NCBI GenBank assembly: GCA_018894445.1 | Contig: JAHIPJ010000020.1 | Location: 1-18,062 of the forward strand | Reading direction: 5' to 3' | Source: Actinomycetota bacterium | GTDB taxonomy: Bacteria; Actinomycetota; Humimicrobiia; Humimicrobiales; Humimicrobiaceae | DNA length: 18,062 nt | In this document: positions 6,663-15,931 of the stretch, piece after piece | Numbering within the stretch: position 1 is the stretch's first letter | Layout of the letters: every line of letters begins with the position of its first letter | The notes under the pieces: generated by a model | Databases searched by the model: none | Seen by the model: only the letters and a program-made list of their open reading frames with translations | What the model was told of the DNA's origin: nothing | Position numbers and translations under genes: made by a program

Positions 6663-7166
6663 ATGATAAAAAATAAATTATTTATAGCACCAATTGTTCT
6701 AATCTTAATAATTTTTATAAGCTCTTTTATTGTCGGTAGTTGTAAAATTACTGAAGGAGTAGGTGAGGAAAGCAAAGTAACTGAAGATACACTTACAAAA
6801 GAAGAAACTAAAGAAGAAATATCTATAGCTGAAGATGAAACAATAGCAGAAGTTACTTCAATTTCAGTAGAGGAAGTTTATGAGATTATTAAAAATAACC
6901 AGGATTATATTATTCTTGATGTTAGAACCAAAGAAGAATTTAATGAAGGTCATTTAGAAGATGCAATACTTATTCCAGTTTCAGAGCTTGAAAGCAGGTT
7001 AGATGAATTACCAAAAGATAAACCTATAATCACATATTGCCGTAGCGGCATTAGAAGTAGAAATGCAGCTAATATTTTAGTGGAAAATGGTTTTACACAA
7101 ATTTATGATATGGGCGGTATCCTCGATTGGATAGACAAAGGATATCCTGTAATTGAAGAAGAATAA
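6663..7166 (+). CDS. Rhodanese-domain lipoprotein
   Basis: The N-terminus is a signal peptide with a hydrophobic core (residues 6-23) and lipobox VGSC with Cys27, so the protein should be exported and lipid-anchored. An acidic, threonine-rich linker (about 31-65) joins it to one rhodanese domain (about 67-165) with ILDVRTKEEFNEGHLEDAI and an active-site loop CRSGIR starting at Cys126. Single-domain rhodaneses carry or transfer sulfane sulfur through this cysteine; the six-residue loop is the sulfurtransferase type and not the longer Cdc25 type. The physiological donor and acceptor are unknown. AGAGGAGTAAAGG directly precedes the ATG. The 45-base gap to ligA would allow co-transcription, but nothing links their functions. 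Confidence 0.87.
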   Translation: MIKNKLFIAPIVLILIIFISSFIVGSCKITEGVGEESKVTEDTLTKEETKEEISIAEDETIAEVTSISVEEVYEIIKNNQDYIILDVRTKEEFNEGHLEDAILIPVSELESRLDELPKDKPIITYCRSGIRSRNAANILVENGFTQIYDMGGILDWIDKGYPVIEEE

Positions 7167-7208
7167 TTTGTATAATTTGGCAGGCGAAATAAAAAACTAT
7201 CTATCTAA

Positions 7209-9293
<2,085 letters not shown>

Positions 9294-9328
9294 GTTTTTA
9301 TAAGTTTTTAAATACGATTGGTGATAAA

Positions 9329-10075
9329 TTGAAAGAGGCAAATTCAACTGAAAAACAGAACAATGTTTTAAATATAAAGTGGAATACCTTTGATGCTGTA
9401 ATCTCACTGGCTTTTTTGACGGTTGCACTTGTAGGCATTTATTTTGGGTCTGTAAAATTGTTTGAAGTACTGGATGGCGAGCAGTTCTTTAACTCTTCCA
9501 ATATTAGCAATTCAAGCTTTACTGTGCTATATGGAATTCAGACAGTGCTTATGCTGGGGGTGGTCTGGTTTTTTGCCATATTCAGGAGGAAATCAAATTT
9601 AAGGGATCTCGGCTTGAGGTATTACAGTATCGCAAAAACTATCTGGTACTCTTTTCTTTCACTGCTTGCTATTTTTTTTGTCAGCTTCCTGTATATGTTT
9701 TTAATGAATTCACTGTTTGGGATAGAAAACCCTGAAAGCAAGATTGAAATACTTGTCGGAAACAGAAGCATATCAAGCAATATCCTGCTTGTAGTAGTGG
9801 CGGTGATTGCCCCTTTTAGCGAAGAAGTTTTTTTCAGAGGATTTTTGTACTCAGCATTTAAGAAAAGCTGGGGTGTCAATGTTGCACTGCTTTTGTCCTC
9901 TTTTTTATTTGCCATAGTCCACCTGGAATTATATAGTTTCATACCTCTTATAATTATTGGGTGGCTTCTGGCTTATCTGTTCGAAAAAACAAAATCCCTG
10001 CTTATGCCAATCTTTTTGCATGGAGTGTACAACCTTATTCTAATATTGATTTTACTGGGAGGCTGGAAATTATAA
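9329..10075 (+). CDS. CPBP-family (CAAX/Abi) intramembrane protease
   Basis: The protein has about seven hydrophobic segments (near 22-45, 68-86, 105-127, 151-164, 184-198, 204-219, 226-245). Catalytic motifs of the CPBP family are all present: EE-x3-R (E165, E166, R170), F-x3-H (F194, H198) and H-x3-N (H231, N235). Members cleave or process membrane-associated peptides; bacterial roles include bacteriocin self-immunity and protein maturation. The substrate here is unknown. The start is TTG at 9329, supported by GGTGAT 3 bases upstream. It follows ligA by 35 bases, suggesting co-transcription. No peptide or bacteriocin gene is nearby, so an immunity role has no support from context. Confidence 0.85.
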   Translation: MKEANSTEKQNNVLNIKWNTFDAVISLAFLTVALVGIYFGSVKLFEVLDGEQFFNSSNISNSSFTVLYGIQTVLMLGVVWFFAIFRRKSNLRDLGLRYYSIAKTIWYSFLSLLAIFFVSFLYMFLMNSLFGIENPESKIEILVGNRSISSNILLVVVAVIAPFSEEVFFRGFLYSAFKKSWGVNVALLLSSFLFAIVHLELYSFIPLIIIGWLLAYLFEKTKSLLMPIFLHGVYNLILILILLGGWKL

Positions 10076-10127
10076 AAATGTATTAATAGGGAAAAATATT
10101 TGTTAAAATGTTATAAAAACCCTCCAA

Positions 10128-10170
10128 GAAAACCCCGTCCGCTTGTGGTGGGGATGAATCGGCAAAAGAT
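10128..10170 (+). repeat. First copy of a dispersed 43-bp hairpin element, upstream of gatC
   Basis: This segment matches 14975-15017 at 36 of 43 positions. It folds into a stem (10133-10153) with C-C-C-C-G and C-C-G on the left arm, a single bulged T, and a CTTG tetraloop, followed by GATGAATCGG. Read in the frame of the other copy it gives TPSACGGDESAKD against TPSACSGDESVKN, so both look derived from the end of a TnpB gene. It lies 20 bases before the gatC ATG and would be in the gatC leader. No T run follows, so it is not a typical terminator. Confidence 0.7.
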
Positions 10171-10190
10171 TTTCAAAAAAAGGATAGTTT

Positions 10191-10478
10191 ATGGAAAGAA
10201 TTTCTAAAGATGATGTGAAGCATGTAGCAGAACTGGCGGAACTGGAATTCGGTGAAAAGGATATAGAAAAAATTACCTCTCAACTGGACAGGATACTGGA
10301 CCACGTTGCAAATGTAAGCAGTGTAAATACCGAAGGAATTCCACCGACATCACATATACTGGATATAAAGAATGTTTTCAGGGAGGATATGGCAGAAAAA
10401 TCAGTTACCCAGGAGTCCGCGCTTAAAAATGCCCCTGATGAGGCAAATGATGGCTTTAAAGTGCCAAAGATAGACTAG
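10191..10478 (+). CDS. gatC: Asp-tRNA(Asn)/Glu-tRNA(Gln) amidotransferase subunit C
   Basis: The 95-residue protein has the GatC pattern: a start ISKDDVKHVAELAELEFGE, a helix ending in LDRILDHVANVSSVNTEGI, and the extended PPTSHILDIKNVFREDMAE segment that wraps around GatA. GatC stabilises the GatA-GatB complex that amidates misacylated Glu-tRNA(Gln) or Asp-tRNA(Asn). AAAGGAT precedes the ATG. It is the first gene of gatC-gatA-gatB; the gap to gatA is 20 bases. Confidence 0.95.
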   Translation: MERISKDDVKHVAELAELEFGEKDIEKITSQLDRILDHVANVSSVNTEGIPPTSHILDIKNVFREDMAEKSVTQESALKNAPDEANDGFKVPKID

Positions 10479-10498
10479 TAAACTAGTAAGGAGAAATT

Positions 10499-11956
10499 TT
10501 GGAAATTCATTATCTTACTGCTCACCAACTTAAAGACAGGCTGAAAAAAAGACAGATATCCTGCACTGAAATTGTTGAAAGCGTATATTTGAGAATTGAA
10601 GAGGTTGGGGACAGGCTAAATTCATATATCAGACTGGAGAAGGAAAGTGCCTTATCCAGGGCAGGGGAAGTAGATAAGCTTATAAGCGCCGGCAGTGATA
10701 TAGAAGATTTTATGGGCATACCAATTGCCATAAAAGACAATATATGTACCAAAAATATAACTACAACCTGTGCATCCAGAATTTTAGAAAACTATATCCC
10801 TATATATAATGCTACGGTAATTGACAGACTGGAAAGTCGGAATTATATACTGGCTGGAAAGGCAAATATGGATGAGTTTGCAATGGGCTCGTCCAATGAA
10901 AACTCCTATTTTGGGACTGTTAAAAACCCATGGGATACTGACAGGGTGCCGGGCGGGTCCAGCGGTGGACCTGCAGTCTGTGTTGCAGCAGGTGAGGCTG
11001 TATGTTCGCTGGGATCTGATACCGGCGGCTCAATAAGGCAGCCTGCATCTCTTTGCGGTGTTGTCGGATTTAAGCCCACATACGGAATGGTGTCCAGGTA
11101 TGGACTGGTAGCGTTTGCATCTTCACTTGACCAGATAGGGCCGCTTACAAGAGATGTTGAAGATTGCGCAGCGATGCTTAATATAATCTGCGGCTATGAC
11201 AGAAAAGATTCCACCTCTATAAATGTGGAGGTTCCGGATTATAAAAGCTTCCTTAAGGCAGACATAAAAGATATGAGGATCGGGGTTCCGAATGAACTGA
11301 TGGTTGAAGGTATCGACCGGGAAGTAAAAGAAGCAGTTTACAGGATCACCAAACTGGTTGAAGATATGGGTGGCATAGTTGAAGAGATCTCATTGCCAAG
11401 CCTGGAATATGCGCTGAGCGTGTATTACATTATCGCCCCTTCTGAAGCCAGTTCAAACCTTTCAAGATTTGATGGAGTAAGATATGGATACAGGAACGTG
11501 GAAGCGAGGACCTTAAGGGAAATGTACCGCAGAAGCAGGGCAGAGGGATTTGGAGATGAGGTTAAAAGAAGAATAATGATAGGAACCTACTGTCTGTCAG
11601 CAGGATATTATGATGCGTATTATGAGAAGGCACAGAGAGTAAGAACGCTCGTTATAAATGATTTTAAAAAAGCTTTTGAAAAATTTGATGTTCTGATCTC
11701 TCCGACATCGCCTACTACGGCTTTTAAGATTGGAGAGAAGATGGAAGATCCATTGACTATGTATCTTTCGGATATCTGCACTATACCGGTAAATCTGGCG
11801 GGACTGCCTGCAATTTCAATTCCTGCAGGGCTGTCAGACAGTAAATTGCCCATTGGATTGCAGATTATTGGAAACGTATTGAGAGAGGATAATGTGTTTA
11901 AAGTAGCTTACAGCCTGGAGAAGGCAATAGGCTTTACCGGCAGGCCGGGGTTATAA
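10499..11956 (+). CDS. gatA: Asp-tRNA(Asn)/Glu-tRNA(Gln) amidotransferase subunit A
   Basis: GatA frees ammonia from glutamine for the amidation done by GatB. The amidase-signature triad is intact: K79 in PIAIKDN, S154 in PGGSSGG and S178 in GSDTGGSIRQP, the same positions I recall for the Staphylococcus aureus enzyme. Length (485) and C-terminus (LPIGLQIIG, then VAYSLEKA) are standard. The start is TTG at 10499, supported by AAGGAG five bases upstream and by alignment of the catalytic residues with the family. A small oddity is proline at 158, directly after GGSSGG, where the family usually has serine. It lies 20 bases after gatC and 78 before gatB. Confidence 0.97.
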   Translation: MEIHYLTAHQLKDRLKKRQISCTEIVESVYLRIEEVGDRLNSYIRLEKESALSRAGEVDKLISAGSDIEDFMGIPIAIKDNICTKNITTTCASRILENYIPIYNATVIDRLESRNYILAGKANMDEFAMGSSNENSYFGTVKNPWDTDRVPGGSSGGPAVCVAAGEAVCSLGSDTGGSIRQPASLCGVVGFKPTYGMVSRYGLVAFASSLDQIGPLTRDVEDCAAMLNIICGYDRKDSTSINVEVPDYKSFLKADIKDMRIGVPNELMVEGIDREVKEAVYRITKLVEDMGGIVEEISLPSLEYALSVYYIIAPSEASSNLSRFDGVRYGYRNVEARTLREMYRRSRAEGFGDEVKRRIMIGTYCLSAGYYDAYYEKAQRVRTLVINDFKKAFEKFDVLISPTSPTTAFKIGEKMEDPLTMYLSDICTIPVNLAGLPAISIPAGLSDSKLPIGLQIIGNVLREDNVFKVAYSLEKAIGFTGRPGL

Positions 11957-12034
11957 AAGATTACCAGATGTTTTTATCAGCTTATGCAAGAATGGTTTTT
12001 TTAAATTAATAACTATTATATCTGGACTGTAGAA

Positions 12035-13486
12035 ATGAAAAACGAATATGAACCGGTTATAGGCTTAGAGGCCCATGTTGAACTTTATACCAATACCAAG
12101 ATGTTTTGCGGGTGCAGGCTTTCATTTGGTGAGGAGAAAAATATATATACCTGTCCTGTATGTCTGGGACATCCGGGGTCACTTCCAGTTATAAATAAAA
12201 AGGCAATTGAATATGCCGTAAAGATTGCCCTGGCACTAAATTGTAAGATTAAAAAATATACTATATTCCACAGAAAAAATTATTTTTATCCTGATATGCC
12301 CAAAAATTACCAGATTTCACAGTATGACCTGCCTCTGGGAGTCGGAGGCTACCTTGATGTTGATATAGGTGGCTATATAAGGAGAGTGGGGATAACAAGA
12401 GTGCATATGGAGGAAGATACGGGGAAACTCCTGCATAAGGGAACAACTGGAAGAATAAGTGAATCTGAAGCCAGTATAGTTGATTTTAACCGTGCCGGAA
12501 CTCCTCTTATAGAAATTGTTACGGAGCCGGATATAAGATCGCCCGGGGAAGCCAGGGAATATATGATAGTCTTAAGGAATTTAATTTTGTTCCTGGATGT
12601 CAGTGATTGCAGTATGGAAGAAGGGAGCTTAAGGTGTGATGCTAATGTATCAGTAAGGAAAACAGGCGAAGATAAAATTGGCACAAAGAACGAGATTAAA
12701 AATTTAAACTCCTTTAAATTCCTGCAAAAAGGGCTGGAATATGAAGTTAAAAGACAGATTAAAGTTCTGGAGGCCGGCAGTGAAGTAATTCAGCAGACAA
12801 GGCATTATGACAGCAAAACAGGAACCACCAAAGCCCTCCGCTTTAAAGAAGAAGCCCATGACTACAGATATTTTCCGGAGCCAGATCTGGTTCCTATTTA
12901 TATAGAGGATAAGATGATAGAGGATATTAGAAAAACAATTCCCGAGCTGCCTTCTGTAAAAGCTAAAAGATTTGAGAAGCAGTACAGCCTACCCAAATAT
13001 AACAGCAGCTTTCTGGCTAATAATAAAGATCTGTCAGATTATTTTGAGCAGTGCTGCAGGCATTATAATAATGCTAAAAATATTGCCAACTGGATAATGG
13101 GTGACTTCAGCGCACTTCTAAATAAAGAAAAAATGACCATTAAAGATAGCAGGGTAACTCCTGAGAACCTCTGCAAGATGCTGGAAATAATCGATAAGGG
13201 CAAAATCAATTCTAAAATAGCCAAATCAGTATTTGAAGAGATGTTCAGCACCGGGGGGAACCCACAGAAGATTATTGAAGATAGGGGGCTGGAGCAGATA
13301 AGCGATGAAGGTTTGCTTGAAGCCATTATTGAAGAGGTCATTAAAGATAATCCCGGCGCGGTGGAACAGTTCAGGGAGGGAAAGGATAAAGCTATAGGCT
13401 TTTTAATCGGAAGAGTAATGGCTAAAACCAAAGGCAAGGCAAATCCCGGAATAGTAAATGATATTATAACTAAAAAATTAAGTTGA
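12035..13486 (+). CDS. gatB: Asp-tRNA(Asn)/Glu-tRNA(Gln) amidotransferase subunit B
   Basis: GatB activates the carboxylate of the misacylated tRNA with ATP and receives ammonia from GatA. The N-terminal cradle domain begins VIGLEAHVEL and has zinc-type cysteines C25, C27, C40 and C43 (KMFCGC, CPVCLG). Further family signatures are the GTPLIEIVTEPD and KNEIKNLNSF regions, HDYRYFPEPDL, and a C-terminal YqeY-like tRNA-binding domain ending in GKANPGIVNDII. Length (483) is normal. The ribosome binding site before the ATG is weak. It is the last gene of the gat cluster. Whether the enzyme serves Gln-tRNA, Asn-tRNA or both depends on which synthetases are in the genome. Confidence 0.97.
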   Translation: MKNEYEPVIGLEAHVELYTNTKMFCGCRLSFGEEKNIYTCPVCLGHPGSLPVINKKAIEYAVKIALALNCKIKKYTIFHRKNYFYPDMPKNYQISQYDLPLGVGGYLDVDIGGYIRRVGITRVHMEEDTGKLLHKGTTGRISESEASIVDFNRAGTPLIEIVTEPDIRSPGEAREYMIVLRNLILFLDVSDCSMEEGSLRCDANVSVRKTGEDKIGTKNEIKNLNSFKFLQKGLEYEVKRQIKVLEAGSEVIQQTRHYDSKTGTTKALRFKEEAHDYRYFPEPDLVPIYIEDKMIEDIRKTIPELPSVKAKRFEKQYSLPKYNSSFLANNKDLSDYFEQCCRHYNNAKNIANWIMGDFSALLNKEKMTIKDSRVTPENLCKMLEIIDKGKINSKIAKSVFEEMFSTGGNPQKIIEDRGLEQISDEGLLEAIIEEVIKDNPGAVEQFREGKDKAIGFLIGRVMAKTKGKANPGIVNDIITKKLS

Positions 13487-13575
13487 TTACATGCCAAAAA
13501 TTAATATAATCTTAATTTTGATAGAGATTGATTTTTTAAAAAATATTTAATTATAAATTTATGCATGAAGTTGAT

Positions 13576-13603
13576 TTGACTGCAAGCATAATGCTCGTAT
13601 ATT
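13576..13603 (+). promoter_or_regulatory. Sigma-70 type promoter for the phosphofructokinase gene
   Basis: TTGACT (13576-13581) and TATATT (13598-13603) each match 5 of 6 consensus bases and are 16 apart. The predicted start near 13610 gives a leader of about 70 bases that includes the duplicated segment. A second TATAAT at 13638-13643 lacks a good -35. Confidence 0.5.
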
Positions 13604-13605
13604 GT

Positions 13606-13673
13606 AAATAAATTATTATCTTATTATAAGAGGCTTGTATAATACAAATAAATTATTGTTTTATTATAGGAGG
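13606..13673 (+). repeat. 40-bp-period duplication of the ribosome-binding-site region before pfkA
   Basis: A 28-base segment at 13606-13633 recurs at 13646-13673 with only three mismatches, each copy ending in an AGG-rich ribosome-binding-like motif (AAGAGG, then AGGAGG). Only the second copy is at working distance from the ATG. It looks like a local duplication of the leader. Confidence 0.75.
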
Positions 13674-13681
13674 AGATAAAA

Positions 13682-14713
13682 ATGATAAAGAAAATAGGTG
13701 TTTTATCTGGTGGAGGAGACTCTCCAGCAATAAATGCAGCTATAAGAGCAATTTATCTAAAGGCATCACAATATGGATATAAAGTGATCGGGATTAAAAA
13801 TGGATGGGAAGGTCTGGTTAAAGGCAATATAGTAGAGCTGGACAGGGAATCAGTTTCAGGGATACTGGGAGAAGGCGGTACCATAATTGGAACATCAAGG
13901 ACTAATCCTTTCAAGATAGAAAATGGAGTTGAAAAGGTTAAAGAGAATATAAAAAAGTTTGAGCTGGATGCCATAATAACTATTGGCGGAGATGATACTA
14001 ATGGCGTTATAACCAGGTTGACCCAGTATGGAATAAAAGGTGTTGGTGTTCCTCAGACTGTAGATAATGATATTGCCCATTCTGATTATGCTATAGGTAG
14101 TGACTCTGCACTGGAGGTTGTAACGGATTGCCTTGATAAGCTTCACACTACAGCATCTTCACATAGTAGAATAATGATAGTGGAAATTATGGGAAGAGAT
14201 TCAGGCTGGCTTGCCTTAAGTGGAGGGATTGCCGGTGGAGCCGATGTTATTTTAATTCCTGAGGTTGCTTTTGACTATGATGAAATTGTAAATGTTATAG
14301 AAAAGAGAAGGGAAAGAGGCAAGGACTTTACTATAATCGCAGTTGCTGAAGGAGCAAAGCCTGCTGAAGGAGAAGAGCAGGTAACAGCTTCTGGTGCAAT
14401 TGATAGTTTTGGCCATGTACAGCTTGGCGGGATAGGCAATGTTATTGCCAGGGAAATTGAGAAAAGAACAGGTTATGGAACCAGAGTAGTCATACTTGGC
14501 CACTTGCAAAGAGGCGGAAGACCGTCCGCTTTTGATAGGATTGTTGCCACCAGGCTGGGAGCAAAAGCTGTAGAGTTAGTCCATGAAGGACATTTTGGCC
14601 AGATGGCAGTTATGGAAAATGGTGCAATAACATCAGTTCCTCTGGAGAAGGCTATAAAAGAAGAGAAGCCAATGGATCAGGAACTTTATGAATTATCCAA
14701 ACTCTTACATTAA
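13682..14713 (+). CDS. pfkA: 6-phosphofructokinase, probably the pyrophosphate-dependent type
   Basis: The protein (343 residues) phosphorylates fructose 6-phosphate to the 1,6-bisphosphate. Visible motifs are the phosphate-donor loop GVLSGGGDSPAINAAIR (6-22), GGDDT (102-106), TVDNDI with catalytic D128, MGRDSGW (around 169-175) and GHLQRGG near the C-terminus. The second aspartate of GGDD (D105, equal to Gly104 of the E. coli ATP enzyme) is the classic mark of pyrophosphate users. The second marker position, normally Lys in pyrophosphate enzymes and Gly in the E. coli ATP enzyme, is Gln125 here (PQTVDND), so donor choice is not certain. Translation signals are strong (AGGAGGAG, then ATG). 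It stands alone with its own promoter. A pyrophosphate-linked enzyme would be reversible and save ATP, which suits an energy-limited anaerobe. Confidence 0.93.
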   Translation: MIKKIGVLSGGGDSPAINAAIRAIYLKASQYGYKVIGIKNGWEGLVKGNIVELDRESVSGILGEGGTIIGTSRTNPFKIENGVEKVKENIKKFELDAIITIGGDDTNGVITRLTQYGIKGVGVPQTVDNDIAHSDYAIGSDSALEVVTDCLDKLHTTASSHSRIMIVEIMGRDSGWLALSGGIAGGADVILIPEVAFDYDEIVNVIEKRRERGKDFTIIAVAEGAKPAEGEEQVTASGAIDSFGHVQLGGIGNVIAREIEKRTGYGTRVVILGHLQRGGRPSAFDRIVATRLGAKAVELVHEGHFGQMAVMENGAITSVPLEKAIKEEKPMDQELYELSKLLH

Positions 14714-14954
14714 AAAATTTTATATTGATAAATTAAATAATTATCTCAATATTGCTCTAGAAGGCATTATAAATGATTGGCCGATGCCAGAATTAAAATA
14801 GTAATTAGATGATACTTTTTATAATCCTTGATTTATATAACAAATCAAAAACATTTATTTCCAATTACATTTTATTTTAATCTCTCGATAAGTCAAAATT
14901 GTATAATAATGAATACGTGCCGATATTTTTATGGTATAATAATAACAATAATAA

Positions 14955-15104
14955 GGTTATTCAAGAGTTGCCGGGAAAACTCCGTCTGCTTGCAGCGGGG
15001 ATGAATCGGTAAAAAATACGCTGGGGCACAGCGGAATTGATGCCTGTGGAGTTGAAGGGTTGCCTTCGACATTGAAGCAGGAAAAAGAATGCTTAGTAAA
15101 CTAA
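14955..15104 (+). pseudogene. C-terminal remnant of an IS200/IS605-type tnpB
   Basis: An open frame without a start codon runs 49 codons from just after a stop (14952-14954) to TAA at 15102-15104. It contains TPSACSGDES, then GHSGIDACGVEG, then STLKQEKE. The ACG motif followed by a conserved KQE is typical of the low-complexity tail that follows the zinc ribbon in TnpB proteins of IS200/IS605 and IS607 elements. The RuvC core and zinc ribbon are absent, so no nuclease could be made. Recognition of the tail is from memory of the family, not from an alignment. Confidence 0.6.
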
Positions 15105-15139
15105 GCAGAAGCCGCAGGGCTTGCTCTGTGGAGTGTCAC
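14969..15139 (+). ncRNA. Omega-RNA (reRNA)-like structured right end, without an intact tnpB
   Basis: Three stem-loops occur in order. Hairpin A (14980-15000) has about nine pairs, one bulge and a CTTG loop. A perfect 6-bp hairpin GCTTAG/CTAAGC with a TAAA loop (15091-15106) contains the tnpB stop. Hairpin C (15112-15131) has eight pairs and again a CTTG loop, followed by AGTGTCAC. In IS200/IS605 elements the guide RNA of TnpB overlaps the 3' end of tnpB, ends in such a hairpin at the element's right end, and takes its guide from the flanking DNA. By that logic the guide would begin near 15140. Transcription and function are not shown. Confidence 0.5.
14975..15017 (+). repeat. Second copy of the dispersed 43-bp hairpin element
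   Basis: It is 36/43 identical to 10128-10170 and on the same strand. All seven differences are transitions. Five of them fall in the stem and keep it paired: T:A replaces C:G on both sides at one pair, and three single changes swap G:C for G:T. This is the pattern of a conserved structure. Confidence 0.8.
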
Positions 15140-15281
15140 TGTTAGATAATGTGTTAATAAGATAAGTCTGAAATTTTTTTTGGCTAACCTTCCAAATTAA
15201 AATCAGCATTTTTATGCATTATTTATACTATTTCTGTTTTTTTGTTTAAAGATGATTTTTAATAAGTGAAAGGAAAACAAG

Positions 15282-15629
15282 GTGAATAAAAGACTATATG
15301 TAGGCAATCTGGAGTACTCTACTACAGATAAAGAACTGGAGGAACTATTCTCCAGTGAAGGTAGTGTAACTTATGCAAAAGTAATTAGAAGTCTGGATGG
15401 TCGATCAAAAGGCTTCGGGTTTGTGGAAATGGGAACTGAGGAAGAAGCAGCAAAAGCTATAGAAAAGTTTAACCAGGGTGATTTTAAAGACAGGAAACTT
15501 TTAGTAAATGAAGCAAGACCTCAGGAAAACAGAAGTTTTAGTGGAAATACAAGAAGCGGTAATTACCGGAATACACCCAAAGATGATCTTAATTATAAGT
15601 TAAGAAAATTAAGAAAAAGGTTTAGATAG
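15282..15629 (+). CDS. RRM-domain RNA-binding protein (bacterial Rbp type)
   Basis: One RNA recognition motif fills residues 4-79: RNP2 is LYVGNL (5-10) and RNP1 is KGFGFVEM (43-50), with the aromatic residues that stack on RNA bases. The tail (80-115) is rich in Arg, Asn, Ser and Gly and ends in a basic cluster (KLRKLRKRFR), typical of small bacterial RRM proteins related to glycine-rich RNA-binding proteins. Such proteins bind single-stranded RNA and often rise in the cold; the role here is unknown. The start is GTG at 15282, seven bases after AGGA, with the RRM beginning at residue 4. The TnpB-derived structured remnant lies about 140 bases upstream. Confidence 0.92.
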   Translation: MNKRLYVGNLEYSTTDKELEELFSSEGSVTYAKVIRSLDGRSKGFGFVEMGTEEEAAKAIEKFNQGDFKDRKLLVNEARPQENRSFSGNTRSGNYRNTPKDDLNYKLRKLRKRFR

Positions 15630-15931
15630 TTTTCTTAGAATTCTCAGTTATGGTAAGATTCTGCAAGCAATTTTATCCACAATCCTGAATTCGATAGCCT
15701 TTGTAATTTTTTGGGTTTATACATTATCTAAGTTATGTAACTAAATTATAAATTCATAAGCTGATTATTTTAATTACTTTTAAATTTTAAGGGTTATTTT
15801 ATTTAAATATGTTTTTTAAAATTATTATATTAATTTTTACTGGGCAAAAATCAAAAAGTTTAGATTATTTATAAGGATTAGGGTGATTAAAAATTAAAAG
15901 AGGATTAGAGTTTAAATTAGAAGAAGTAAAG
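15630..15931. other. AT-rich gap before the sigma factor gene
   Basis: No clear terminator follows the RRM gene; short imperfect inverted repeats lie at about 15634-15658. The rest is A/T runs. Near the right end AAGGA followed by GTG at 15883 looks like a start signal for the sigma factor but is out of frame by one base. Confidence 0.5.

Larger units (their letters stand above)
14714..15281. other. Long intergenic region with a TnpB-derived remnant in its middle
   Basis: These 568 bases split into three parts. From 14714 to about 14950 the DNA is AT-rich with ATA/AAT runs and no coding signal. From about 14955 to 15139 it is clearly richer in GC and carries the TnpB tail and stem-loops. From 15140 to 15281 it is AT-rich again and contains the leader of the RRM gene. 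The sharp composition change marks the middle part as an inserted remnant. Confidence 0.7.

Noticed and set aside
10133..10153. Hairpin after the CPBP gene as its transcription terminator
   Set aside because: No T run follows the stem, and a related hairpin occurs inside a TnpB tail elsewhere, which explains it better.
10821..11036. 71-codon plus-strand open frame inside gatA
   Set aside because: It lies wholly within gatA in another frame, and the gatA frame carries all catalytic motifs.
13063..13497. 144-codon reverse-strand open frame over the end of gatB
   Set aside because: It is a shadow of gatB codon use with a low-complexity Ser/Ile/Leu product and no family features.
13497..13519. 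AAAATTAA/TTAATTTT inverted repeat just after gatB as a terminator
   Set aside because: The stem has no G or C and the T-rich run is displaced, so it would be too weak to call.
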